Origin: Symsagittifera roscoffensis | Taxonomy: Eukaryota > Xenacoelomorpha > Acoela > Convolutidae | DNA length: 64,000 nucleotides | Assembly: GCF_963678635.1 (NCBI RefSeq) | Contig: NC_087066.1 | Coordinates: 58,360,312-58,424,311 of the forward strand | Direction: 5' to 3' | Shown: one piece after another, positions 28,836 to 41,664 of the stretch | How the letters are laid out: each line of letters starts with the position of its first letter | Numbering within the stretch: the first letter of the stretch is position 1 | Translations under genes and position numbers: made by a program | The notes under the pieces: model-generated | What the model was told of the DNA's origin: nothing | Database searches by the model: none | Seen by the model: the letters and a program-made list of their open reading frames with translations, nothing else

Positions 28836-31800
28836 ATGACTGTCCTTGAAGATATTTTGGCTAAAGGGGAAGTCGAAGAAGAGCTTTTGGTAGAGTTATC
28901 AGACGAGCAGAAAGTTGTTTTATTTTACAAAATTCGCCAAGAGCAGATCAAACGATGGGAAAAGCACTATAACAATGTCACAGATGAAAGCAAAGTTAAC
29001 CGTTAGTTACCCGCAGATTTTAAACTTCCCATAAAAACTTAAGACAGTTATTGAAAAAGTATATATAAGAGACAAAAATTCGAGTCATATACGTATATCT
29101 TTACCTCGTTCACGTGTCAGTGAAAGAAATAGAGACCCTCATGAAGGTCTAGTGGTGTATTTTTTTAGAAAAAAAGTTTTAAAGTTTGTTGACGCTCTAA
29201 ATTGATTTTTTTTTGCAATTTGGTTTTTGATTTCTTAAGTTCAAGTCATTATCGCTTGCGATTGTATTTTGACCCAGTTTTATCTAATCGGGTTAATTTT
29301 CACTGTCAATCATAAAATATTCTGAAATTCAAGAGCTCTTTATCTTGTGTTCTTCGAAAGAGTAAATCCTTTTTTCAATGTCCTTGAATTCAGTGAGACT
29401 TAATATAAACGTTGCGTAGAGGTTCTTTTAAAGCAGCTTTTTATACTTAAATTAAGTTTAGGTAAAACCGAGTTTCTCAAGGGCACTGATGGAAATGATT
29501 GGGTATGGGTCATGGGAGATGCACCTGGTGATGAGAGTTACGACCAAGTCTGGGTTAAGTACGCACTACAGTATGCCGAGCAGGAAGTAGCGAAACAACA
29601 GGGCACTGGAACCATAAATGCGTCTATAAACAATAATGTACCTGTATCGTCTGTTGAAGAGCTGAAAGGAGTTCAAAGAGTTGCTGCCGTTGCAGCTAGA
29701 ATTGACGCACAGACCATTAGGTCAGTTCAATTTATAATTTGTAACAAATTTTGTTGACAATGTCTTGAATTTTCGAAATAATACTGGCATTCAGGTTAAC
29801 TAATTCGAAATTGCTCTTTGAAGTGTCTCGTTTGCCTTTTGTCGGCGTTGAAAATCAAAATTTGTATGCAGATTGCTGCTGAATGCAATTGTTTGAAAGT
29901 CATACAGTGCTGATTTAAATTAACCGGACTAAATAAACAAAACTCGAATTTTCCAACGCATTTTCCTCAAATTGGGTTAAGATTAGACAAAAAATGAACA
30001 GAACAAAAGTTGCTCAGAATTTCACCAGAATTAATATGGTGCAATTTTTTCTCCAAAATTTTCAACCAAAATTTTACCCCAGAACCCAGAAATGGGTCAA
30101 TTTGGCTTTTTTCAAATAATCAAAAATTACGCTGAAACTACTTTGTTAATTGATGAGAAATATGTATCGCAAGAAGCGTCCTACACAACCTAACAAAGGT
30201 TGAATCTCCAAAAGTTTGTGCAAATTGTTTAAAATTTGTTTTTAAGCAAAGATTTTGGGCTTTTTTTAGTAAAAATCACGTTTCTTGACTTTCACCCAAA
30301 AATAATTTCTCTTACACAGGTTTTTGGAGATTCAACCTTTCTCCAACTTTGTTGGGCTTTGTAAGAGGCTTCTTGTGATACACACTTCTCATCAATAAAC
30401 AAAACAGTGTCAGCGTAATTTTGGATTAATTGAAAAAAGCCAAATGACCTATTTCTGGGGTAAATTTTTGGTTGAGAATTTTGGAGAAAAAATTGCACCA
30501 TAATAATTCTGGTGAAATTCTAAGCAATTTTTGTTCTCACTTTTTGTCTAATCTTAAACGAACTTGAGAAAAACGCGTTTGAAATTTCAAAATTTATTCG
30601 ATTCGTCCGGTTAATTTAAATCAGCACTGTATGCTTGAAGTTATTCAAAAGGCTGACGTCTCTGAAAAAGCGTAATGAGTTCGCTCTTTTGACAGTTCAA
30701 ATGCAATTTTGAAAAGTCGGTGTAAACAAATTTGTTAAAAACTATAGAGTTGTTCTAGAGCACAATGTTTCCAAAATCTTGATCTTGCAAAAAACAAGAA
30801 TATCCAGTTGCTGCACAAGTGAGAGTGCATGTTTCTTGTCATTGTGAAATGAATTTGAAAAATCTACTGGGAAAAAATGTTGAATGTTAAGAGTTGATGA
30901 ACGAAATCTGTACGACTCTTATATAGGTCGTGATGATTTGTATTTTTTTTTATTTCAGGAAAAGTCGTAAAATTTTGTCAGGCTCAATTAGTTTTTGCAG
31001 CTTGTCTTTTGAATTTTTTAAAAGTTTTTTCCTTCGTTGAAAGGAAGGCAAACTCCTCTATCAATCAGCGAAAGTGTAAAAGTCACAAAAACATGATCGA
31101 CTTCTAGTTTTGAAAGATGAATTTAATTATTGAGTTTCCCAGTGGAATGAAAATTTTGACTATTGATCCAGTTTTCTCAAATTTAGTTAATTTTATTTTA
31201 AAAAATGTTCTGGAACTTCAAAGAGCTTTAATGCCATCTATTTTTTTCTTTGAGTTTCAATAGTTGATTTTTTTTCTAAAAATCAAGTCCGTATGTTTTT
31301 CTGTTCACTTGCGTTCATTGACTCTTTTCCAACTGTCTGTTGGCTATGTTTTTTTAAATAACCTCCAAATCTCTCTCCGAATCTCGCCTCCAGTTTTGGA
31401 TTTAATTAAAAAATTTTAAATTTAAAATTCTTGGATTTAATAAAATTCTCAAAGTTAAAAATTCTTAACCACGCAGTTGGGTGATATCAGGGTACTCTCA
31501 GGGGCAGCAGATCTAGCCTGTAAATGTCACTGCCGGAATGATTTCTTCAAAGAGTTAATAAAAAACATCACAAAAATTGAAATACCCAAGACTGTAGATG
31601 GGTACTGTCAGGCTACTCTCAGCGGTTGCAAGTGTTGCCCGTTATTGACTGCTAAGATCTTTTTAGCTTCAAAGTTATAAATTTCTTTGTTATTGTAAAT
31701 GTTTTTTAAAATCGTTACAATGTTGAAGATTGTTACATCGATTCCCTCATTTGGCTTTGCAGTTATTTTTGGCTGGCGTTCATTAGTAATCTTTTTAGCG

Positions 31801-34800
31801 AATACCCATCCGCGAATTGCAACACAAACAAGGAGCTTGAAGAAACAGCGCAAGAAAAACAAAATGTCGACAAGGAATTTTTTGAAGCGCGAGCTGTAGC
31901 GAACGAAGACAGTTCTAAACCAGATTCAGGAGACTTTTCGTTGAACGCAAAGAATGTAATCACTTCGGTAGATGAACCGCAAGATTCGTCCGCAACGATT
32001 TCTTCGCTTTCCGAAAACTATCCGATTGACCAATCAGGTACAAGTGTAGAGATTTCTTCGCTGGAAGAAGCAGGTGATAGTAGACTGACCCCCACATTGG
32101 AGGACGAAAATAACCAAAATGACGCAAGAGATAACTTCAATTTTGTTGATGATGATGTTGATGAAAAGTTCCCTCTCGAAGGGGATGATAATCTTGACAT
32201 GCTGGAATCGGTCAGCAATCAAAACGATTCGGATTCGAGCGAGGAGCACATGCCTTTCCCGGTAGAGCAACCAGAAACAGATGCTCAAAAAGGAACTGAA
32301 ATATCAAACTTGCAAACGGCTCAGGAAAACCGCGGCTCCTCTGTTTCTCCAGATGTCGTGTCTGAATCTTTGGGCTCTGTCCAGGACAGAATGAAAGCGT
32401 TTGGATCAACCGTTGGGTCTAAATTTCAACCCAAATCTAGAAATGCTCCTGCGGTACCAGCTATTCCGGTGTACAGGCCTAAACTGTCACAAAACAACTT
32501 AACCTCGGAACCAGAGATGAAGTTTCCTGTTGTAACTGAGAACCGAGGTACAATAGCGGAATCAGTCAGACCTAACTCACAGAACCCGAATCCTAATAAT
32601 GCGACTTTCGAGGCAAACTTTGGACGCTTTAACTCATATAAACCGACTCCAGTTCAACCGCCGATGTATAGACCAACATATAACGGAAATCAGCCAATGC
32701 CCTTCTACGCTCCTCAACGCACAAGTCCTTCTACTAGCGACAGGACAACTTGGTCTGCTTCTGTAAATTATCCAAATAACCCTTCACCTGTTAATCGTTC
32801 GCATTTCTCGCCGAACTCGTCACAAAATGGTTCCAACATGACGTTCGACTACAATATTTCAGGATCCGGATCTGTTTTACAACCTGGAAGTAATTTTTCC
32901 TCCTTGTCCAGGACCAGCAACGGGTCATCAGGTCAAGGTCAAATTAAAACAAACCCTTACGCACGACCACCACAGACTACCCAGAACGGCAAGCCAATTG
33001 TTCCTCCGAGAAATATGACGTCCTACCCACACTTGAACCAAAGTGGTCAGAGTCACTCCCCTGGACCTGAGACGCCGCCATTGTCATCCATAAATCTGGA
33101 TGACAGTGTTTCCCAGCTCGTAAGTTAAAATTTTAGTGAAAACTAACGTTGCTGTATTTTTTGAAAATTTGTCTTATCTTCGAAGGAAATTTTTCCACAA
33201 TTGTTTTTCTGCAAAACTTCCATCTTAGGGCATAAGTGTATCTTCTGAAATAAAGTAACTAGGAGAAATCCTATGAATTGAGTTTAGATTGCAAAGCAGA
33301 ATGTGATGGTGCAGAAATTCCTGCGGCAGTCGATCATCAGAGACGAAGAACAGGCGAATAAACTGCAGGCCACTTGGGAGGAAAGCGGTCAGTTCATAGC
33401 ACTATTCTTAAGAGAAATTGCCCTATTGTCATATTCATTTTTTAAGAGTTAAGAAGCGGTCAGAGAAATATGCGAGGAAAGCGGTCAGATCATAGCACTA
33501 TTCGTAAGAAAAATTGCCCAATTGTCATTCATTTTTTAAGAGTTAAGAACAAAGTGAGGCTCTCCCCCCCCCCCCCCACACACACCTCACATAAGTATCG
33601 ATTTCATGTTGTAACGAGTGGTTTTACAAGGTTGAGTATGAAGACCAAATGTTTGTCATGGTCTAATTAGTGCGTATGCCGAATTTGATAACATTCCGAG
33701 ATTGTGAACAGAAAAACTACTCTAAAAAATTTGCAGGTGGGGGGGGAAGGAAAAAGCCCAAAGTGAAGACTGATATAGGTCGTGATGATTTTTTTTGTTT
33801 GTTGATGATTTTTTTTGTTTGTTTGTATGTTTTCTAATAAAGTCTGAAGTTTGTTCACCCTCGAATTTGATTTTTCGCGGTTTGACTTGTGTTGGCGATT
33901 TGTGTCCATTTCCATTTCAGCCATTTCCAATACGCTCTAATAGTAAAAGTGAAGTTTTTAAGTGTTAATGAACGAAAAATGAAATCTACCTTTTACTGGT
34001 TTAGTGACAAAGTATATTTATTCAGAAAGGATACCAGCAGAATAAAAAGAAGTCTGACTGATAGTTTTCTAAAATTGAGTTAGTTTTAATCAAAAACATT
34101 GTTATCATTTGTAGTTCAAAGAACTTTTAAAGCAGATTTTTGTTCCGATCACTGAAAATGGGAAGAAAAAATTTTTATTATTTTTTAAATTCGTGTTGTT
34201 TTTCTGTTTTTTTCGAGAAAAGGAGTGTCGAAGATGACTAATTTATTTATGTTATCCCATTTGACTAAAGTCTTGGCTTTAGTTTGATAGTATCTCATCA
34301 TATCAGTGACAGAAAAAGACAAAGTTTTTTAAAAAAGAAACTTTTTTGACGTTTTTTGTTGCTGTGGACTGAAATTTCGGGTACTTTTTCAGCATCCGGC
34401 TATCGTTATTTTCGTCTGGAATTGTTTAAAAAAAGCAATGATTATCTAAGCTTTTTAGGAGTTCACGAACAGTTTTCGAACTGCTCGTTGGCTATTGTGT
34501 TTATCAGTTGTTTTCCTTCGTCTCACTACTTATCTGTTATCTAAGTAAATATTGCACATGATTGTCGAGGTAGTGTCATTGCTGTGTACGGAAAATTGAT
34601 CGGCTTACAAGATTTTCAACGATTGAAAAAGTTTTTTATGTGCAAAGACGTCCCTATTTTTTTGCCAGCTCATCTGCTTAATGTGAACTTTTCCGCAAAA
34701 ATATCTTCAACCACAATTTTTTTCGGGAAGTTTACTTTTTGCTAAGTAGCCTTACGCGCAAGGCTTGAAATATCTCATTAGTTTCAGATAAAATTCACTG

Positions 34801-37800
34801 AAATCAAATATAACTAGTCCAATCATTTTTGCGTTTGTTAATCATGCTATTGATCTTCTAATCTGTTTTTTTTCGTAAATCAACGGATATATTCTGACAA
34901 TTTCTGCATTTTAATTAGCCGTTATTTTTGAAAAATACCATATGTTAGTCGAATAAATATTCTACAACTTTATTAACTCCGATTTGTTAAAGTTTATTTA
35001 TTAGCGTTTTCTTTTTAATCGGCTTCAAATGTTTCGGCTGATGTTGTATCGGCAATGTCTCATATTGCGTCGTTTGAGTGAATAAGTTTCTTATATATGT
35101 GTGTGTGTGCGTGTTTTTGAGGGCAGGGTATCTAAAACTTTTTTTTGAAGTATTTAATGAAAGTTTTTTTTTCGGCTCAACAGATGTCTGCTTACGTATT
35201 GGCTCTTTGAACCCTTCCTAAATTATTGTAGCGATGCTTATTTAACATTCATTTATGCTACTTGATATGAGTTTAATTCATGACAATTTGCGACAAACAT
35301 AAAAACTACGGTGGATCAAATTTTTTTTCGATGGCGGTTTTCTTTCATTTTTTTGCCCACGAATTTCTCATGCTTTTTTGTATTGTATCACAAGTGGTTC
35401 GAAGCTCTACTTCCCTTCGGTGTGAAATATTTCTGCGTGAACCATGTATCTGATTTTGGTGCTTGTTTAAGTTGCCACTCGATAATTGTTTTTAGCAGTT
35501 GATAAACGTACTTCAGAGTCTTACACTTGTGGACAAAATGACAGTCAAATTTACGTTTTTGGACAACATTTACTCATAATTTTAACGAAGTTTCTACATC
35601 GATCAACAGCAAATGATTTGAACTATCGAAAAGTTTTATTTTTGGATTTGAAGAACTTAGTAGTTTTTTTTCAGTCTGCAAGACCAGTTTTGCCATTTAT
35701 AAAAAAAATTTCCAATGGTCTGAAATAATAAGAAGCAACAGAATTGAGGAAAGATGCCACACCGAATTAACCAACTTTTTTGTTGGAATTATTTACCATC
35801 GCATGATCATTGTTCTACTCCCCTTTTCAAAAAAGTATTCAATCCCATAAAAACCCATTACCATTACATAGATTGAAAACTGGAAATTTCAGATCCGCAT
35901 TAAATTGGTAAGCTCTTTAAATCAAAAAATGAAAAACAAATTTTAAAGAGTTCTGACTGTTTGCTGTCGTCGATAAAAAATTGCTTAAAATTCTATGTAA
36001 ATATTGTCCAAAATGTGCCTTGAAATTAGGCATTTTAGTTAACCTTTACTATTGTCCACTAGTGTATAAAGGTCGTGATGACTTTTTTCAGGCTCAAGTT
36101 TTTTCGCGGCTTAATTATGTTGTTTCTAAGTTCAGTTCATTTCCTTTGTTGAAAGTAAGGCAAACTCCACTATCAAACAGCAAAGGTCAGAAAAACATAA
36201 ACGTCTTCTCGTTTCGAAAGTGGATTATTATTTTCAGATTTCTCAGCGAAATATAAAATTTAATTATTGATCCAGTTTTCTCAAATTGGGTTAATTTTAT
36301 CAAAAAATAGGCAATCATAATTTGTTTTAAAAATTTATAGAGTTGTAAGGCCATCTTTTCTTTGAACTCCGAAAGTTGGCGTTTTTTCAAAGAACAATTC
36401 AGTATTTTTTTTCTGTTTTCTTGCGTTCATTAACTATTTTTCAACGGTCTGTTGGCGATGTTTGTATTTTAGTTGAACGCCGTCAATTGTGTTTGTGGAC
36501 GTGTTTTTTGCTTATAGAACATCATTCCAGAAAGCATTTTGAAGTTTTTTTCCGAATTTTTTTTTGATGTAGTTGGCATTTTTTTTTTGTATTTTTAGTT
36601 GGCATTTCCTAGTTTGGACTTGCTTGCGATGGTATTGGATTTTTAAGAGTCACTTCATTTTAGTTATCTAAATTTTTTCATAGTGCTCTAATGTCTTTTT
36701 TTTTCTCGAAAACCTCAGTTTAAAAAGAAATATTGACCAATTGTTACTTTCTTCCTTTTGTCGCCAGATATAAGAAGATGTGTTTGGCTGTAGTTAATTT
36801 TGTTCGATTGATTATTCGAGTCTGTATTTAGAACGGAAAGCGAAAGAGCAAGACGAGAGGTTAAAGCAGGAGAACCAACGCTACCGGGAAATGGCGAGAC
36901 GCGTGATAAACGAACAACTGTAAGACAACTCACTCTCTATGCTATTCAACCCAATTAGTCCTAACAGTGTCGTCTTATAACTGTATTCAGCACTTTCATT
37001 ATTAACTGTCTTCTGTTTTGTCACTTTTTTAATTTATAAAATGGCCTAATATTGGATGCGTGCGTTTAACAGATGAAGCTACTTTTGGTTTGTAAACATA
37101 AATGAAAACTTCTTTTTTTTTCGTTTTTTTTTCAGTAAAACTGATATCAACTGAAACCAGTAATTATTATTCTAAGCTAACACGCACAAAAACCAGCAGC
37201 ACAAATTTATTTCTTTTAAAATGTTTTGAAAACTATCGTGATTAGAATCCTGCTACTTGCATAGGCACCGGCTACAGTTGTTTGAAATTTGAAATAGATC
37301 AGTTGTTTGATGTCTCTGATAGCAACCATTTGAATTCCATAGCTCATCTGCTAATCGCTAGCATATGCTCCAGTTTATTTTTAATGTACTTGGTTTGATC
37401 TCAAAACTAATATCTCTTCATGTTTGCTGTTGTGTTTTGATTTTAGAACTTACCATCTCAACCCTATCTTACTGACTGGATTTGCGCTGTTATCAAGCTA
37501 CTCTCAACTTTTACAATACTTACAACTGCTCTTATAACTGAATACTGATTGTCTCAACATCAGAGGATTGAGAAATTGAAATCAGACCCAACTTTCATCC
37601 CAGAACAGCTCAAAATAGCCGGCGGTGGATTCGCTCCTGTTTTTGCGTGGTTTACCCGTCCACACATTTGAACTTCTCCCGTTGAACCTCTTTGTAAATG
37701 GGAGATTTTTAACTTGGATTGCGCTAACTGAGCCGATATTTTAACTGGTAAATAATTTTCTTAACAATTTGTGTAGCTTTTAACCCCCTAATTTTCACTT

Positions 37801-40429
37801 GGATCTCGCCGAACTGAAACTATGTTTTTAACAGTTTGTGATTTAACTGTAGGAATCCGAGGCAGTTAGGATTAAGGTGCTTGAAAGTTTTTCAAACAAT
37901 CAAAGATGGCAGAATTATTGGTAAAAAGAGTTTTTTAAGCCTTGAAACATCATTCATGTATTTATTAAGTGTAAAAGAACGAAGTGATTTTCTTTCAAAT
38001 AGGTTTTGGTGGCTGTTTTGTTAGCTTTTTCTCAGGAAAAGTCTTTAAAATTGTTCTTATAACTACAGAAATGCATCATTCATATTCATGCATTTATGAA
38101 TGCTATTAGATATACATGGACTTTTTGAGTTCAATTCCAGTTCATTTGCTAAAAGGAAGGTAAAATTTGCTCTCCAATTACGAATGCGAAAATGGCGCAA
38201 AAAAGTGATCGATTATATTTTTTAAGTTTCTCAGCTCAATAAAACTTTTTTACCAATTGATCCAGTTTTCTTCAATATGGTTAATTTGAAGAAAAGGATG
38301 CCAAACATGAAAAGGTCTCGAAATTCTCTAAGCTTTTTTCTTCGTAGGTTGAAAAAGGTTCAAATTTTTTCATGCATTTTTTTGGTTACACTTTTCCAAT
38401 CTTCTATTGGCTATGTTTCCATTAATTATAGCTGAATTGATGGTAGATTTGAGTTTGTTTGATTCGTTTCAGTCCTGTACCTCTGAGCAGGGCCTTTCTG
38501 CTGTCCAGCGACAAGAGTGCGGCCGATGCAGCTGGACCCCAGAGCAAGCAGGAGGTGATCCAGTGGTTCCAGCGGGAAGAGCTCGATAGCAGGGCTGGCT
38601 GTGAACCACAGTCTGGTGCTATTTGCGTTTGGTTCCATGGTTAGTTCCTGAAAGTTTTTTATATGTACCTACAACTGACCGCTTTGTCTTTCAAAGGGTG
38701 GGTGATGCATCGGAAGTAACGACGAATCGTTGACGCAGGCTCAGCACATCGTAAATGCAGCGCCAACTTTGTTGACGCCAAAATTTTTTCGACAACTTCC
38801 TTTTCAAAAGAATGTAATTTGACTATTTTTTTTTTCATTTTATCCAGCATTGATGATGCTAGCCTGTAGTTTTCAGATGAGTACTTAACTAAGCTCTCAG
38901 ACTTTCATACGGAAGAGCTTCATATCCTATTGTTTTGTTGTTCCGACCATTTGAAAAATGTAGAGGATCTGGAATTTTGTATTAGAGTGTGTTTTAGTTT
39001 TTTCATGCATAATCAAGTAACACAAATAATCATTGGACTTGGTTGAGTGATATATCATATTAAAGCCTTTTTAGTCGTGATTTGAACGTTTTTAAAAAGT
39101 TTTGAAAATTTATTCTCAGTGTTGAGAAAAACCAGTTTGAAGTTTTGGTCTTATTTGAAGCTAAGCATGCTTACAAAACTTTATTTATGCTTAATTTACG
39201 CCGTGAAAATTTGTTTTAGATAGAGTAAAGTTTGTTTATGAAGTTTTTTTAGCACCAATTTGGGAATTAAAAACCTCAAAATTCAAAAAGTTTGCAAAAC
39301 CTTTGTGTTTTACACTTTGCATATTTTACTATGAATGTCGAATTTGCCTAAGTTTTATTTTTTCGTTTAGATTTTTTCATCACACCAACCAGAAAAAACG
39401 GCATTAATTTGAAGAAAAAAAAAACATTTTTTTGAATTTTTTAAGACCGATCGGAACATTCTGTGCTAATTGTACAGTAACCGGCTGTCCTTGTTAAAAT
39501 AAGTTTTGTTCAACTCGATCACATTTTGACTGGAAGCAACGTGGAATCAACAGTGGATCCAGTCAGTAAAGATATTTAAATGTTCAATTGAGCATTTGAA
39601 TTTATTTAGGTCATAGAAATTATACACAAGTCAGAGAAATTATACACAATTTATGACAAGAACATGTAGAAAAGCTGTTCAGATTGCCGACGAATGACCT
39701 TGAAAACCTTTACAAAAGTGTTTCACTTGATACTCTCTCTTTTTGATGTTGGGTCTCTTTTATATTGCAATAAATTGTTTTGCTCTGAACGGCTATTTTA
39801 TTGAATTTCATCGAACTCAATTGGCATGCTGTTATTGTTTTACTTGGGATATTTTGACGTTGAAAAAGCAAGCCATTGAAAAAAAAAGTTTTTTGTAAAT
39901 TAGTTTTTGTGTAGGAATCATCAACCGAAGTAAAGCCGAACAGCTATTGCGTCATCTGACAATTGGTTCTTTCCTGGTGCGAGTGAGCGAGAAGATTTTC
40001 GGCTACACTCTCTCCTACAAGTCACACGACAGGTGCAAACATTTCCTGATAGACAAACACGACGGAACCTACCAGTTCTTTGGCCTGAACATGAAACGGC
40101 ACAGCTGTCTTTATGACCTGGTGAACTACCACCGGAACAAGCCCGTTTCAGCCAGTGGGAATGAACTGCTGGTGTACCCGGTGGGACAAGTGAACGGTCA
40201 GCCTCTGGACTACGCGGAGTTGTTCCAGAGGAACCTACTGCTGTCGAAACAGAACAGCGCAAACAACCACAACAGTGGAAATTCACTGTCTAGTTTACCG
40301 GTTACCAACGGAGGGAATAATATTAATAGTGCGGGTGGACCTGATAGATCGAACGCTGCAAATGGAGCGTCTTCTGCTAACACTTTCGTCTATCCTAACA
40401 GAAACTTAGCACTAGCGACCAGGTTTTAA
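28836..40429 (+). CDS. SH2D4-like: SH2D4-like SH2-domain adaptor protein, seven coding exons
   Basis: Exons are 28,836-29,001, 29,462-29,720, 31,799-33,119, 33,300-33,387, 36,832-36,919, 38,473-38,639 and 39,915-40,429. All junctions are GT-AG and in phase, for 867 codons plus stop. Exon 1 has LSDEQKVVLFYKIRQEQIKRW and exon 2 WVWVMGD, both signature segments of vertebrate SH2D4A/B. Exons 4-5 hold the charged coiled-coil ending in WEES/ERKAKEQDERL. Exon 6 has VIQWFQREEL...VWFHG and exon 7 the SH2 domain with the phosphotyrosine-binding FLVR (GSFLVRVSE), CKHFLID and ELLVYP. The family binds phosphotyrosine in signalling complexes. Exon 3 (440 codons) is a disordered S/N/P/Q-rich insertion, and exon 7 adds an N/S/G-rich tail, so the protein is about twice the vertebrate length. 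An upstream in-frame ATG at 28,701 is possible. A CAG acceptor at 28,829-28,830 suggests a spliced leader exon. Confidence 0.88.
29905..30629. mobile_element. Palindromic Tc1-type element in intron 2
   Basis: It begins CAGTGCTGATTTAAATTAACC and ends with its reverse complement, flanked by TA on both sides (29,903-29,904 and 30,630-30,631). The CAGTGCTG terminus and TA target are typical of the Tc1 family. The two arms, each about 340 bp, are diverged inverted copies throughout (for example GGTGCAATTTTTTCTCCAAAATT on one arm and its complement on the other), around a short centre near 30,260. Remnant ORFs on both arms read the same peptide pattern (MVQFFLQN, IDEK, VSQEASY). It is a foldback derivative with no full transposase. 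Confidence 0.8.
30925..31375 (+). repeat. Dispersed intron repeat, family 2, copy 1
   Basis: It starts at TATAGGTCGTGATGATTTG and includes CAGGCTCAATTAGTTTTT, AAAGGAAGGCAAACTCC and TTGATCCAGTTTTCTCAAATT. Copies with the same order lie at 36,065-36,560 and, more decayed, at 37,890-38,430. Pieces occur at 33,775, 41,850 and 50,695. All are on the same strand. The repeats make up much of the SH2D4-like introns. Confidence 0.6.
33378..33570 (+). repeat. 96-bp tandem duplication across the exon 4 splice donor
   Basis: GAGGAAAGCGGTCAG at 33,378 (the end of exon 4 plus its donor) recurs at 33,474, and the following roughly 80 bp (CATAGCACTATTC, GAAATTGCCC, TTTTTTAAGAGTTAAGAA) also repeat. The second copy has no exon in front of it but does carry the GCG-GTCAG donor sequence. 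Confidence 0.85.
33556..33760 (-). mobile_element. Small MITE, family M2, in intron 4
   Basis: The roughly 205-bp sequence has inverted ends (GGCTCTCCCCCC at left, GGGGGGGAAGGAAAAAGCC at right). It matches, in reverse complement, the element at 60,911-61,123, including GAGTGGTTTTACAAGGTTGA and GAAGACCAAAT. Confidence 0.7.
33790..36060. other. Intron 5' part, no gene recognised
   Basis: Intron 4 of the SH2D4-like gene, AT-rich. It holds a GTGTGTGTGCGTG microsatellite at about 35,098 and a family 3 repeat piece near 35,385 (CAAGTGGTTCGAAGCTCTACTTC). Short ORFs here are phenylalanine-rich translations of T runs. Confidence 0.5.
36065..36560 (+). repeat. Dispersed intron repeat, family 2, copy 2
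   Basis: Same order of blocks as at 30,925: AAGGTCGTGATGAC, CAGGCTCAAGTTTTTTCGCGG, AAGTAAGGCAAACTCC, TTGATCCAGTTTTCTCAAATT, then TTGCGTTCATTAACT. Confidence 0.6.
37890..38430 (+). repeat. Dispersed intron repeat, family 2, copy 3 (decayed)
   Basis: Matches the other family 2 copies in its right part: GGAAGGTAAAATTTGCTC, TTGATCCAGTTTTCTTCAATATGG and CCAATCTTCTATTGGCTATG. It ends just before exon 6 of the SH2D4-like gene. Confidence 0.45.
39058..39495 (+). repeat. Dispersed intron repeat, family 1, copy 2
   Basis: Begins ATTAAAGCCTTTTTAGTCGTGATTTGAACG and ends with CGGAACATTCTGTGCTAATTGTACAG and GGCTGTCCTTGTT, parallel to 28,336-28,620. Confidence 0.55.
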
Positions 40430-40969
40430 ACTGGAAATAGAACTGGATTAAAAATTTATTGATTCGTAATATGGAAATACCTTCTCTTAAAGTTTGAAGC
40501 TAAAGTAGTTTTGATATCTTTTGGAAATATTAGTTTATGTTGTATTTAATGGAAGCATGTTGATATAAAACAAATTCATTATTTTGATATATTCGTCTGT
40601 GTTCCGATCAAGGTACGGCTGATCGGTATGGCCTTGGGTCGATCGTTTAGGCGGCCCTGGCGAATCTATGTGATAGGGTTTAAAATGAAATGTAGATCAA
40701 AGTAGAGGCCTAGAATGTGAAGGCTTAACAGAGGCGAGTATTTGAAATGGTACAGTCAGTTAATGGGAGCTGGTAACCAGTTAAAGAAACTGAAAATAGG
40801 CATTGAGAGAAATGCTCTAACTTTTCGATGCGTTGAATAGAATAACCGTTTTTGTTGTATAATGGAAATTAAGTACCCTTGCGATAAGCAAGGGTATTGA
40901 TATCGGGTACAAGACTTTTTTTCTTAAATAACTTCACAGGAGCTGTTTCATAATTAATTTAAATTTCTG

Positions 40970-41060
40970 AGCGTTCCTGGTCCACTACGCGTGGAGGTAA
41001 CGAAAACGCTTGTGACGGAAAAAGTCATGGATTCGAATATGCCCAGGAACAGTTTTTTAA
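40970..41060 (+). repeat. tRNA-like SINE fragment, copy 1
   Basis: TGGTCC, GGAGGTAACGAAAACGC, GGATTCGAATATGCCC and AGGAACAG occur in the same order as at 45,465-45,535. GGATTCGAAT resembles the B box of RNA polymerase III promoters. The A box is unclear. Confidence 0.4.
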
Positions 41061-41664
41061 AACCGAAAAATATACTGTTTCAAATGAACATGCCGGTCAA
41101 TCATCTGCCTGATTATCTTTTGTCGGCTTAGTTGCAACACCTTGGAATCCTTTCTTTTTTGCTGCGCGCATTTTGAGGTTGCTTCAGTGTTTGTTTTGAT
41201 CCTGCAATTTGTAATTTTATTTAACAGAACTTCGTTTTTCCTTCAAAAAATTTATTTGGCTCAAATTACTTGGCCTACTTTTTATCGGCTTAGTGTTTTA
41301 GTTTTGGTCACTAAGCCGTAAAAGTTTTAAATTTGTTTGAATTGGAAAAAGTTTTAAACGTGAAGAGTTTCTGCTCAGGTGTTTTCGGCATTGTCATCGC
41401 CTGATTAATTTTGTTCCGATGATGAATTTGCATTTATTGTTTGGGGATGATTTATTTTCACAACTATCTTCTTTCATTTTGATAGATTGAGTTGTATCGC
41501 AAGTGTTACGAATTTTTGGTGAGCATAGATCGTTGGTTTTTGCTCAAAAGTTTTTTTTCGCGCGAAATTAAGTGTTGTAACCGGGTACTGGAGTTTTTCC
41601 TTGTTCTAAATTTGTAATCAATGCACCACTCTTTTATCTTTCCACGTGGCCTCCCATTTTAACG

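Noticed and set aside
31477-31680. An extra exon of the SH2D4-like gene
   Set aside because: The frame phase of exons 2 and 3 already joins exactly; this segment has a cysteine-rich odd composition with a short internal near-repeat (GGGTACT-TCAGG at 31,489 and 31,600).
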